Shown here piece after piece: positions 1 to 6,723 of a stretch of DNA of 13,892 nucleotides. The DNA is from JBBITW01 sp037440525 (GTDB taxonomy: Bacteria > Desulfobacterota > BSN033 > UBA1163), in assembly GCA_037440525.1 (NCBI GenBank), contig JBBITW010000095.1:1-13892 (forward strand), read 5' to 3'. Under the pieces are notes generated by a model. That model saw nothing but the letters and a program-made list of their open reading frames with translations. It was not told the DNA's origin and ran no database searches. The stretch's first letter is position 1. Every line of letters starts with the position of its first letter. The translations under genes were made by a program, and so were the position numbers.

Positions 1-861
1 TTCCACCTGAAGGGGATGATAAAGCTCACCTTCTTCCAAATAGAATCCATACCTATCAGGATTTGAGAGAATGATCTTTGCAACAACAATCTTATATACA
101 TAACGCTCTGTCTCCATAGGTAAATCGAGATAAAAGTAATCCCTTGTCCCCTGGAATTCTATTTCCCTACGGATCCTGTTTTCCCCTGCATTATAAGCAG
201 CAATTGCCAGTATCCAGCTTCCAAACTCATCATAGAGGTTTTTCAGGTAAGAGAGTGCCCCTTCGGTTGCCTGAAAAAAATCGAAACGCTCATCAATTAC
301 ACCATCATTTCGCATTCCAAATCTCTTACCTGTTGAGCCAATGAACTGCCATATACCTGCAGCTCCGGATGAAGAGACTGCATAGGGCCTCAAACTACTC
401 TCAGTTATGGTTACGTATTTCAAATCATCAGGGAGATTCTTCTCTTTTAATCTCTTTTCTATATAGGGGAAATATCTCCTTGCCCGCTTCATCCACAAGA
501 GGATCTGGGCTTCATTGCCCAAGGAAGCCAAAAATTCCCGATCCAAATTCTCCCAAATATTTCTATCCTCAAGGGGTATTCTTTCTCCACATAAAGTAAC
601 CTCTTTCGGAATTTTGAATGAAGAGAGAGGAGGACGTATCGAAATCTTCTTAATCTCGTTTCTCAAACCTTCAACTTCAGCGCAAAGTTCAATTACAGAT
701 TTTTCCAATGATCTTATTCTTTCAGATAATATATCATATTTTTCGTGCGATTCTTTATTGACAACTTCACTTTCGGGTTTCACCTTAAGAACCCTGTCCG
801 AAGCACACCCCCAAAAAAACATAGATATCATTATAACGCCAATTAATTTCTTGAACTGCAT
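1..861 (-). CDS. Lytic transglycosylase (SLT/MltD-like) lipoprotein, partial at C-terminus
   Basis: Partial gene: 287 codons are visible from the ATG at 861 and the reading frame leaves the window at base 1. Residues 1-19 look like a lipoprotein signal peptide (basic start, hydrophobic stretch, lipobox FWGC with Cys19), so the protein is probably anchored to the periplasmic face of a membrane. Residues about 38-75 are charged, heptad-like and probably a coiled coil. A lytic transglycosylase fold follows: TESSLRPYAVSSSGAAGIWQ at 153-172 has the family's catalytic Glu (E154) and the GAAGIWQF substrate-groove motif, and AAYNAGENRI at 221-230 is the typical third motif. The enzyme is expected to cleave the MurNAc-GlcNAc bond of peptidoglycan, forming 1,6-anhydro ends. 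The start is supported by AGAGGA 9 bases upstream. It lies 55 bp downstream of trpS on the same strand and may be cotranscribed. LysM repeats, common in MltD, would lie beyond the window edge and cannot be judged. Confidence 0.9.
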   Translation of the reverse strand, partial: MQFKKLIGVIMISMFFWGCASDRVLKVKPESEVVNKESHEKYDILSERIRSLEKSVIELCAEVEGLRNEIKKISIRPPLSSFKIPKEVTLCGERIPLEDRNIWENLDREFLASLGNEAQILLWMKRARRYFPYIEKRLKEKNLPDDLKYVTITESSLRPYAVSSSGAAGIWQFIGSTGKRFGMRNDGVIDERFDFFQATEGALSYLKNLYDEFGSWILAIAAYNAGENRIRREIEFQGTRDYFYLDLPMETERYVYKIVVAKIILSNPDRYGFYLEEGELYHPLQVE

Positions 862-916
862 ATGAATCATCCTCTTTATAAGAGAAAACAAAATACGGGG
901 ATATTAAAGACCCGGA

Positions 917-1903
917 CTATAGCCATAATGATTTTACGCCAATCTTCGTCCTTACCTCTTCCATAACATCCATGACAATGCTCTTACAACGTTTTGCTCC
1001 TGACCTTAATACATCAATCATATATTCTGGATCCTGTTTGATTTCCTTTACCCTCATTTGAATCGGGCTTATCTCCTCCATCATATTTTTATACAGAATC
1101 TCTTTACATTCTATACAACCAATCCCTGCTTTGCGGCAATTATCATCCACAAAAGAAATCTCATCAGGCTTTGAAAAGGCCCTATGCATTGTAAAGATAT
1201 TACACTTAGCAGGATCACCAGGATCACTCCTTCGCTGGCGACTCACATCCGTAACCGCTGTCCTTAACCTCTCCCAGATAACCTCAGGGGGTTCAAGAAG
1301 TCCAATGGCATTGTTCATTGATTTGGACATCTTAGCATTTCCATCTGTGCCCAAAATCCTCGGTGCATCCGAAAGGATCACCTGGGGTTCAGGGAATATA
1401 TTTCCAAATCGAGCATTGAATCTTCTTGCAATCTCTCGCGAGAGCTCTACATGCTGAATCTGGTCTTCCCCAACTGGAACATAACCTGCTTTATATATCA
1501 GGATATCTGCAGCCTGAAGCACAGGGTAATCTAAAAGACCCATATTTATATTCTTCCGATGCTGCTTTGCCTTTTCCTTGAACTGTGTCATTCTCTCAAG
1601 TTCACCTATAGGGGTAATACAGTTGAAAATCCAGGCAAGTTCTGTATGTTCAGGAATATGGGACTGGACAGATACAATGCATTTATCTGGTGTCAAACCA
1701 CATGCCACAAGAACAGTGGCTGTTTCGAGGATTCTTTGCTGCATCAAATCAACCTCATACTCAATTGTTATCGCATGGTAATCCACAACACAGTATATAC
1801 ATTCATATCGCTCTACGAGCCTGACCCAGTTTCGTATGGCCCCTACATAGTTACCGATATGAATCTCACCTGAGGGTTGAATACCACTGAAAATACGATC
1901 CAT
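917..1903 (-). CDS. trpS: Tryptophanyl-tRNA synthetase with probable [4Fe-4S] cysteine motif
   Basis: Class I aminoacyl-tRNA synthetase, 328 residues, the usual bacterial TrpRS length; it charges tRNA-Trp in the cytoplasm. The HIGH-type motif is PSGEIHIGN (10-18), the second signature is KMSKS (191-195), and the tryptophan-pocket region runs through GLLDYPVLQAADILIY (122-137) and VGEDQIQHVEL (144-154). The ATG at 1903 is preceded by AGGGAGGA at a suitable distance. Cysteines 234, 256, 263 and 266 form C-x21-C-x6-C-x2-C. Thermotoga maritima TrpRS has a very similar arrangement (reported as C-x22-C-x6-C-x2-C) that binds a [4Fe-4S] cluster near the anticodon-binding region. A cluster here is an inference from that spacing. 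No T-box or trp leader is seen; the upstream 177 bp are almost filled by repeat B1, which ends 25 bp from the start codon. Confidence 0.97.
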   Translation of the reverse strand: MDRIFSGIQPSGEIHIGNYVGAIRNWVRLVERYECIYCVVDYHAITIEYEVDLMQQRILETATVLVACGLTPDKCIVSVQSHIPEHTELAWIFNCITPIGELERMTQFKEKAKQHRKNINMGLLDYPVLQAADILIYKAGYVPVGEDQIQHVELSREIARRFNARFGNIFPEPQVILSDAPRILGTDGNAKMSKSMNNAIGLLEPPEVIWERLRTAVTDVSRQRRSDPGDPAKCNIFTMHRAFSKPDEISFVDDNCRKAGIGCIECKEILYKNMMEEISPIQMRVKEIKQDPEYMIDVLRSGAKRCKSIVMDVMEEVRTKIGVKSLWL

Positions 1904-1928
1904 GAATAAATCCTCCCTAATTAATCTA

Positions 1929-2053
1929 ATCTAAATTGAGCGATTTTTGCTAAAATCATCTATTTATCAGTCATTGCGAGCCCGAAGGGCGTGGCAATCT
2001 TATAGATTCCTCGCTCCGCTCTGAATGACAATCTGGATTCGCCCAATTTAGAT
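1929..2053. repeat. MITE-like element B1
   Basis: About 125 bp bounded by ATCTAAATTGAGCGA (1929-1943) and its near-perfect inverse TCGCCCAATTTAGAT (2039-2053), one mismatch. It contains the dispersed module GATTCCTCGCTCCGCTCTGAATGAC (split as GATTCCTCGC / TCCGCTCTGAATGAC, 2005-2029) preceded by a CATTGCGAGCCCGAAGGGC hairpin segment. It encodes no protein. It fills the gap between the C-GCAxxG-C-C gene and trpS, and its end lies 25 bp from the trpS start. Other copies are B2, B3 and B4. Confidence 0.85.
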
Positions 2054-2080
2054 AATCTAAATTTGCCTGAAGAAAGAGTT

Positions 2081-2521
2081 TCAAATCAATTCAAAAAGCA
2101 TCTCAACTGTTCTTCTAACAATCTCAGCACACTTCTTTCTACCGCCGCTTTCATGCCATAGTCTGTTTTCCTCTGGATCATCCAGATGATAACCTGTCAG
2201 GCTATAGCAATCCCTTGATCCAAATTCCCTCTCGAACCTTTCCCATAGGATCTGACATTTTTCATAGACCCGAAGAAGGGTCTCTCGATCCTTAGGATCA
2301 GCCCTCCCCATCTTCATTCCTATGACCATCACCGAACCTGTCAATGCCCCACAAAGGGAGCCTTTTCGACCGATTCCAGCTCCAAAACCTGAGGCCAGTT
2401 GGGGAATCAAAGAATCCTGATATCCAAAATACTCCTTGAAACTCAAGGAGACCGATTCAGCTCAATTGAATCCCTCTTCATGATAACCTTTTGCCTTCTC
2501 TGAAATCGAATCTATCACCAT
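2081..2521 (-). CDS. C-GCAxxG-C-C family protein, predicted selenoprotein (in-frame TGA = Sec20)
   Basis: Small putative redox protein of 146 residues if the TGA at 2464-2462 is read as selenocysteine. The ATG at 2521 has GGGAG 6 bases upstream. The N-terminus reads MVIDSISEKAKGYHEEGFN, then TGA, then AESVSLSFKEYFGY. The family normally has G(Y/F)NCA(Q/E)S(V/A) here, so the TGA replaces its first invariant Cys. The other family positions are present: CGALTG (Cys57), SRDCYSLTG (Cys105) and KKCAEIV (Cys131); Cys89 is extra. A SECIS-like hairpin follows the TGA (separate entry). Family members are thought to be redox-active, and Sec-containing members are known, but the substrate is unknown. A conventional call would start at TTG 2446 with 121 residues; that form would lack the first redox residue and half of the N-terminal helix. 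It lies 91 bp downstream of rnr on the same strand. A nonsense mutation is the alternative, but the hairpin argues against it. Confidence 0.9.
2432..2450 (-). promoter_or_regulatory. Predicted bacterial SECIS hairpin
   Basis: On the minus strand, 11 nt after the TGA, CTCCTTGA (2450-2443) pairs perfectly with TCAAGGAG (2439-2432) across the 3-nt loop GTT (2442-2440). The apical loop begins 19 nt after the TGA and its first base is G. This matches the published bacterial SECIS consensus: a stem-loop inside the coding region, the loop roughly 16-37 nt from UGA, and a G in the first two loop positions. It would bind SelB carrying Sec-tRNA. The genes selA, selB, selC and selD are not in this window. 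Confidence 0.85.
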
Positions 2522-2527
2522 AAAGGT

Positions 2528-2534
2528 CTCCCTT
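2528..2534 (-). promoter_or_regulatory. Ribosome binding site deciding the selenoprotein start
   Basis: AAGGGAG on the minus strand ends 6 bases before the ATG at 2521. The TTG at 2446 is an unlikely start because the sequence before it is the 5' arm of the SECIS hairpin and is the conserved part of the protein family. Confidence 0.75.
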
Positions 2535-2612
2535 AAAAATCATATACTGAATAATGTCATATTAATGGAAATGGGTTAATTTTTCAAATCCTGAAATCAA
2601 TCCTCTCCCCTG

Positions 2613-4757
2613 CTAAGAAGGACGAAGAGAGATCAACCCAAAATCGATCTGTCTCCTTTCCAGATCAACTCGATCAACCCTAACCCTGACTTCGTCTCCT
2701 ATTTTGAAGGTCCTGTGTTTCCTCGCTCCTATGATAACATATCTATCTTCATCATAACGGTAATAATCATCGTGAAGAGTAGTTATCCTGACCAATCCCT
2801 CAACGAAGATTTCTTTAAGCTCTACGAAGAACCCAAAAGCCGAAACACCGCTTACAACACCATCAAACTCTTCACCAACCTTCTCCTTCATAAATCTAAC
2901 CCTGTACCTCTCAAGAATCTCTCTTTCGGCTTCCATTGCAATACGTTCCCTCCGGGAGAGATGTTCTGCCTTCTTATCCAGATCATCCATCACATTCTCT
3001 CTTCCCAGTAAAACCCCTTTTAAGAGGCGATGAACAATAAGATCAGGATATCTCCTTATCGGGGATGTGAAATGAGTATAGGATTTGGAGGCAAGACCGA
3101 AATGACCTCTGTTCTGAGAAGAGTATTTTGCCCATTTCATGGAGCGAAGGAGGATATTGTTTATCAACCTCTCTTCAGGTCTTCCCTTTGCCTCTGAGAG
3201 GATTCTCTGAAGTTCAGTGGAAGAATCGATCCGATCCTTTCCCAGTCTATAGCCGAGTCGGGAGACGAATCTTCTAAATTCATCCATAGCCTTACCATCA
3301 GGTGGTTCATGTATGCGATAAATAAATGGCATTCCCCTCTGCTCCATGAATCTGGCAACTGCTTCATTTGCCGCTATCATAAACTCTTCGATTATCTGAT
3401 GAGCCATGTTTCTCTCAGCCCGAATGATATCTTCTGTCCCTCCCTGCAGGTTCAAAATTACCTCTGGTTCGGGGAGATCGAAGTCAAGGGCTCCTCTCTG
3501 AATCCTTTTCATTCGAAGCCTCTGTGAGAGATATGCCATAAGCTCTAAAGAAGGAACTATATGGTTTAATCTATCCCTCAATTCTAAATCCCCATCCATT
3601 AGAATTTTCTTAACAATGGTATATGTTAATCTCTCAATACTTCTTATCACACTCGGGTAAAACCGAACCCCTTTGAGATTTCCATCCATATCGAATTTGA
3701 GCTCAGCGGTAATTGAGAGACGATCTGTTCGTGGATGAAGGCAACATATCTCATTTGAAACCTCAGGAGGAAACATCGAAATTGCACGATCAGGGAAATA
3801 TATACTCGTTCCACGCTCAAAAGCCTCCTCATCCAGAGCTGTCCCTTCTTTTATATAATAGCTAACATCGGAGATTGAGACATAGAGTTTCATTCCTCCT
3901 TCAGTCCTTTCAATAGAGACCGCATCATCAAAATCCCTCGCATTTTCGCCATCAATTGTAAATGTCGGGATTCCTCTCAGGTCAACCCGACCTTCATATT
4001 CCTCTTCGGATATACTGAGGGGAAGACCTTTTGCTTCCTTCAAAGCAGATGAAGAAAACCTTTGAGGCAGTTCATATTTATATATTATGATCTCAGGCTC
4101 TATCTCAGGATCGTCAGGATAGCCAATAATATGAAAGATACGGCCTTCAGGCCTTGCCTTTTTTGAAGGATAGCGACTTATCTCTGCCACAACAATCTGC
4201 CCCGGCCTGGCCCTCTTTGTCTCGTCATCTGGAATGTAAATCTCCTGAAGAATTCTTTCATCCTCTGGAATAACATATTGATAATTCTTTCCCTTCATAA
4301 ATTTTCCAACAATCTTACGACGTCCCCTCTCAAGAATCCTTATGATTCTGCCTTCACGTCCCCTCTTACTTATTGATTCTACACGTGCCACCACCCTATC
4401 CCCATGCATTGCCTCTTTAAGATTCCTCGGATTTATGAAAACATCCTCCTCTCCTTCTGCCTCAGGGATTACAAAGCCATAGCCATCAGGATGACACCTC
4501 AACTTCCCAATCACCAGACTCATTCTTTCCGGGAGGCCAAAACGATTCCCCCGGATCCTTAATATCTTCCCTTCTTCTATCAGTTCCTCGAATATCTCTT
4601 TTAATCTCTGTTTATTTGTCTTTTCCAACCTTAGATGTCTCTGTATTTCTCTAAGAAGCAAAGGACGGCCTTCCTTTTCCATCAGGTTCAAGACCAACTC
4701 TTTTGATAGAGGTGGTTCTTCTTTTCCTCTCAATCTATCCTTTCTCCTCTTTCCCAT
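2613..4757 (-). CDS. rnr: Ribonuclease R (RNB-family 3'-5' exoribonuclease)
   Basis: A 714-residue processive hydrolytic exoribonuclease expected to degrade structured RNA and to act in RNA quality control. Domain order fits RNase R: a basic start, an N-terminal winged helix (about 18-75), two cold-shock-type OB domains (about 80-135, with GYGFVIPEAEGEEDVFI at 92-108, and about 148-210), the RNB catalytic domain (about 260-600) and a C-terminal S1 domain (about 633-711, with FDGVVSGVSAFGFFVEL). The RNB active site is visible as TIDGENARDFDDA (267-279), giving the metal-binding Asp set D269, D275, D277 and D278. The ATG at 4757 lies 8 bases after AAAGGG. It starts just downstream of the terminator of the Yip1-like gene, so it should have its own promoter in 4758-4811, though no clear -35/-10 pair is seen. 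The selenoprotein gene follows and may share its transcript. Confidence 0.97.
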   Translation of the reverse strand: MGKRRKDRLRGKEEPPLSKELVLNLMEKEGRPLLLREIQRHLRLEKTNKQRLKEIFEELIEEGKILRIRGNRFGLPERMSLVIGKLRCHPDGYGFVIPEAEGEEDVFINPRNLKEAMHGDRVVARVESISKRGREGRIIRILERGRRKIVGKFMKGKNYQYVIPEDERILQEIYIPDDETKRARPGQIVVAEISRYPSKKARPEGRIFHIIGYPDDPEIEPEIIIYKYELPQRFSSSALKEAKGLPLSISEEEYEGRVDLRGIPTFTIDGENARDFDDAVSIERTEGGMKLYVSISDVSYYIKEGTALDEEAFERGTSIYFPDRAISMFPPEVSNEICCLHPRTDRLSITAELKFDMDGNLKGVRFYPSVIRSIERLTYTIVKKILMDGDLELRDRLNHIVPSLELMAYLSQRLRMKRIQRGALDFDLPEPEVILNLQGGTEDIIRAERNMAHQIIEEFMIAANEAVARFMEQRGMPFIYRIHEPPDGKAMDEFRRFVSRLGYRLGKDRIDSSTELQRILSEAKGRPEERLINNILLRSMKWAKYSSQNRGHFGLASKSYTHFTSPIRRYPDLIVHRLLKGVLLGRENVMDDLDKKAEHLSRRERIAMEAEREILERYRVRFMKEKVGEEFDGVVSGVSAFGFFVELKEIFVEGLVRITTLHDDYYRYDEDRYVIIGARKHRTFKIGDEVRVRVDRVDLERRQIDFGLISLRPS

Positions 4758-4811
4758 GGCCTCTGCCCTTTCATATTAAAAAATTATGCTCTTTTTGAGT
4801 CTTTAAAAAAT

Positions 4812-4833
4812 AAAAAAAGGGGATTAAATCCCC
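4812..4833 (-). terminator. Rho-independent terminator of the Yip1-like gene
   Basis: On the minus strand GGGGAT pairs with ATCCCC around the loop TTA (4833-4819) and is followed directly by a run of seven T, then A, then more T. It lies 28 bp after the stop codon at 4862 and before rnr. Confidence 0.85.
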
Positions 4834-4861
4834 CCTTAAAAGGAAACTTTATCTTAAATAT

Positions 4862-5932
4862 CTATACACGTGCTCCGCCAAAGAATCCCATCGATCCAAA
4901 GAGAAAAGGGATGATAATAGCGAAGATTGTAATAATAATGATTACAATGACTGGAAGGAGAACACCCAGTGCGGCCCTGCCTGTGGTTATATCGTGGACC
5001 TCTCTCACACCGATAATGGTTAGAATGAGCATATATATGCTCCCTATGATTCCTCCTATAAATGGGATTATATCGAAGAGATGGGCACAATATGAGTAAG
5101 AGAGGGCCCGAAAGGTGGATTCAAAACCACTTTTATTCCCTCCAACAATTATCAGGCAGATATGTGTTATCACACTTCCAATCAGGATGGATAGCCCAAC
5201 CATGAAAGGCATACCAATGATGACAAATGTGAGGTAAAAGCTATATGGAATGAATGGAAGCATCCTTAGTGGAATTAATTTTGAAACGAATAACCACTGC
5301 CAGAGGAGAGAAACTCCAAATCCAATAATCCCTGTAATGAGGCCATAAATTAGAGGGGACCAGTAACCTTCACCTGATTTGACCTTCCTGAAGAACTGGG
5401 TCGGTGAAAAAAGACAATCTCGTGTCGTCTTTAGAAATGCCCCTATAAATCCCTCTCCGCTCTCCCACGGTGATGCTTCCTCTGAAGTAATCTCTCTGAC
5501 CTTACCTTCGAAGCTCCGTGCCATCTCCTGATACTGGATATATTTTGAGATGATTATTCCGCACTTTATACATTCATCTGTCTCAGGTTGCTCGAATCCA
5601 CATTGAGGACATTTAATGGTTGGGCCTTTAAATTCTCTAAATTCAGTTCTTGCTCTTGCCACTGGTTCGGGCTTTTCAGGTATATTCAGGGCATCCACAG
5701 CCTCTTCCTCCTCAACCCTTACCCTTCCTCCAATCTCCTTAAATGCCCTGACATATCTCTCCATCTCCTCCTTTGTTATGCCTTTTTTAACAACAACCGG
5801 AACCCTCTGAATCAAACTCTCAGCCTTTTCACGTGAGAGATTAAACCTTTTCTGGAGCCCTTCAATCAATCTCATCTCCTCTTCCTGTCCGGCAACACTT
5901 AACCCTAAAAATATTACCTTATAAAGACCCAT
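4862..5932 (-). CDS. Zinc-ribbon, Yip1-like multi-pass membrane protein with N-terminal L7/L12-like domain
   Basis: A protein of 356 residues, function unknown. Residues 1-75 (MGLYKVIFLGLSVAG to RVRVEEEE) have the alternating strand-helix pattern and the VVVKKG core seen in L7/L12 C-terminal-like domains; small domains of this type are often fused to membrane proteins. A four-Cys zinc ribbon follows: CPQCG (Cys108, Cys111) and CIKCG (Cys121, Cys124). Residues about 190-345 contain about five hydrophobic spans with the FFRKV...G...SPLIYGLITG look of Yip1/DUF1282-type domains. The start is placed at the ATG at 5932, which has GGAGG 7 bases upstream. The frame stays open to 6037, but those extra 35 residues run into repeat A1, and the same MSAFEGFGTLPPQS peptide appears at 13542 in repeat A2, so they are not part of the gene. 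The gene ends at a strong terminator and appears monocistronic. The topology and the Yip1 label are by resemblance only. Confidence 0.85.
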   Translation of the reverse strand: MGLYKVIFLGLSVAGQEEEMRLIEGLQKRFNLSREKAESLIQRVPVVVKKGITKEEMERYVRAFKEIGGRVRVEEEEAVDALNIPEKPEPVARARTEFREFKGPTIKCPQCGFEQPETDECIKCGIIISKYIQYQEMARSFEGKVREITSEEASPWESGEGFIGAFLKTTRDCLFSPTQFFRKVKSGEGYWSPLIYGLITGIIGFGVSLLWQWLFVSKLIPLRMLPFIPYSFYLTFVIIGMPFMVGLSILIGSVITHICLIIVGGNKSGFESTFRALSYSYCAHLFDIIPFIGGIIGSIYMLILTIIGVREVHDITTGRAALGVLLPVIVIIIITIFAIIIPFLFGSMGFFGGARV

Positions 5933-5939
5933 CTTCAAA

Positions 5940-5944
5940 CCTCC
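5940..5944 (-). promoter_or_regulatory. Ribosome binding site deciding the Yip1-like start
   Basis: GGAGG on the minus strand lies 7 bases before the ATG at 5932. The in-frame start candidate at 6037 has no comparable support and lies inside repeat A1. Confidence 0.75.
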
Positions 5945-5966
5945 AATTTTTGCCGAAAGTTTATCT

Positions 5967-6199
5967 ATATTGAGATTTCTGAAAAGGTCCTGAAATGACT
6001 GGGGAGGTAGGGTTCCAAACCCTTCGAATGCGGACAATGAGAAGGGAGATTGTTTACAATCGCTTTAGAGAAAATCATGCATTTTCAAGGTGTTAATCAA
6101 TAGTGCCATATTATTATCGGTATCCGCTCGAAGGCTTTTCCACCCCACCTCCCCAGTCTATAAGATTCGATTTAAATACTTTTTCAGAAGTCTCATATT
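5967..6199. repeat. Long-TIR element A1
   Basis: About 233 bp with imperfect inverted ends. Left side: TATTGAGA, CTGAAAAGGTCCTGAA, GACTGGGGAGGTAGGG, CCCTTCGAATGCGGAC. Right side inverted: TGAGACTTCTGAAAAAGTAT, GACTGGGGAGGTGGGG, GCCTTCGAGCGGATACC. The centre (about 6045-6115) is not palindromic. It is an inverted copy of A2 (13380-13612), and most bases correspond, including the centre. No ORF in it is convincing. It ends about 34 bp upstream of the Yip1-like start. Confidence 0.8.
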
Positions 6200-6383
6200 G
6201 AGCGATCTTTTATAAAAAGGCTTTCAGCCAAAGGCGCATCCGCTTTGAGCGGATAATTATCAGTCATTGCCTCCCTAAAACATGGAGGTACAGCAATCTC
6301 ATAGATTCCTCACTCCGCTCGGAATGACAATTCAGCCATAGTCTGATCAGCTCCAGCCGGATATAAGAATCGCTCAATTTAGG
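6194..6383. repeat. MITE-like element B2
   Basis: About 190 bp. The right end is ATCGCTCAATTTAGG (6369-6383); the left end is degenerate, CATATTGAGCGATC (6194-6207), and overlaps the right end of A1. Inside are a small CATCCGCTTTGAGCGGAT palindrome (6238-6255), CAGTCATTGC (6261-6270) and the dispersed GATTCCTC...GGAATGAC module (6304-6328). The left arm matches the inverted right arm of B4. Confidence 0.8.
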
Positions 6384-6424
6384 TTATTGTTATCATATTA
6401 TTGTAAAAACTACAAGATTATTTT

Positions 6425-6533
6425 TTACCCTCACCCTTCCCTCTCCCCAAGGGGACTGTGTAGTAATGTCATTCTATAGATTCCTCGCTTTGCTCGGAAT
6501 GACAAACACGACATACACCTCGTTGCGATACAG
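6425..6533. repeat. Repeat C1 (partner of C2)
   Basis: CACCCTTCCCTCTCCCCAAGG and GACTGTGT (about 6431-6461) correspond to CCCTTCCTTCTCCCCAAGG and GGCTGTGT at 13710-13738. GGAATGACAAACACGACATA and ACACCTCGTTGCGA (6496-6528) correspond to the bases at 13866-13892. A copy of the GATTCCTC...GGAATGAC module lies at 6478-6502. No gene is visible. Confidence 0.6.
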
Positions 6534-6591
6534 CCCTAAAGGGAGGATTAAGGTAAGGGTATCAGCTTCTATCGTTGGGAAGGAAAGGCCT

Positions 6592-6645
6592 CTCCACCCC
6601 ACCTCCCCAGTCTATAAGACTGGTTTTAATTACTTTTTCAGATAA
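6592..6645. repeat. Repeat A3, solitary end of an A element
   Basis: CCACCCCACCTCCCCAGTC and TATAAGACTGG...ACTTTTTCAGA match the right-hand arm of A1 (about 6138-6191). The other arm is not present at the expected distance, so this is a fragment or single-ended copy. It lies 78 bp downstream of the hemG stop. With A1, B2 and C1 it accounts for most of the gene-free stretch 5933-6723; 6384-6424 and 6646-6723 hold nothing recognisable apart from a weak hairpin at 6680-6709. Confidence 0.65.
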
Positions 6646-6723
6646 CTCCTTTTGTTGTTACGATGCGTATCTTTAAAGAAACCATTCTTTTAAAACTCCT
6701 GAAATGGTTATTTTTGTTTTTGC

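Noticed and set aside
515..865. A plus-strand 116-codon ORF
   Set aside because: It is antisense to the lytic transglycosylase gene, whose signal peptide, coiled coil and catalytic motifs read clearly on the minus strand.
2081..2446. A 121-residue gene starting at the TTG at 2446
   Set aside because: The start lies in the middle of the conserved family N-terminus and inside the SECIS-like hairpin. The ATG at 2521 has a good RBS, and the family sequence continues through the TGA.
2462..2464. TGA as a nonsense mutation (pseudogene) or sequencing error
   Set aside because: It falls exactly at the family's redox Cys, the rest of the gene is intact, and a hairpin of SECIS geometry follows. Sec insertion is the simpler reading, though selB cannot be checked here.
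4854..5090. A minus-strand 78-codon ORF rich in His, Arg and Tyr
   Set aside because: It overlaps the 3' end of the Yip1-like gene in another frame and has no RBS or family resemblance.
5933..6037. 35-residue N-terminal extension of the Yip1-like protein
   Set aside because: These codons run into repeat A1, and the same MSAFEGFGTLPPQS peptide is read from repeat A2 at 13542. The ATG at 5932 has GGAGG at the right distance.
6680..6709. Hairpin AACCATT / AATGGTT downstream of hemG as its terminator
   Set aside because: The T-rich run follows it on the plus strand rather than in the direction of hemG, and the loop is 16 nt. At most it is a weak terminator.
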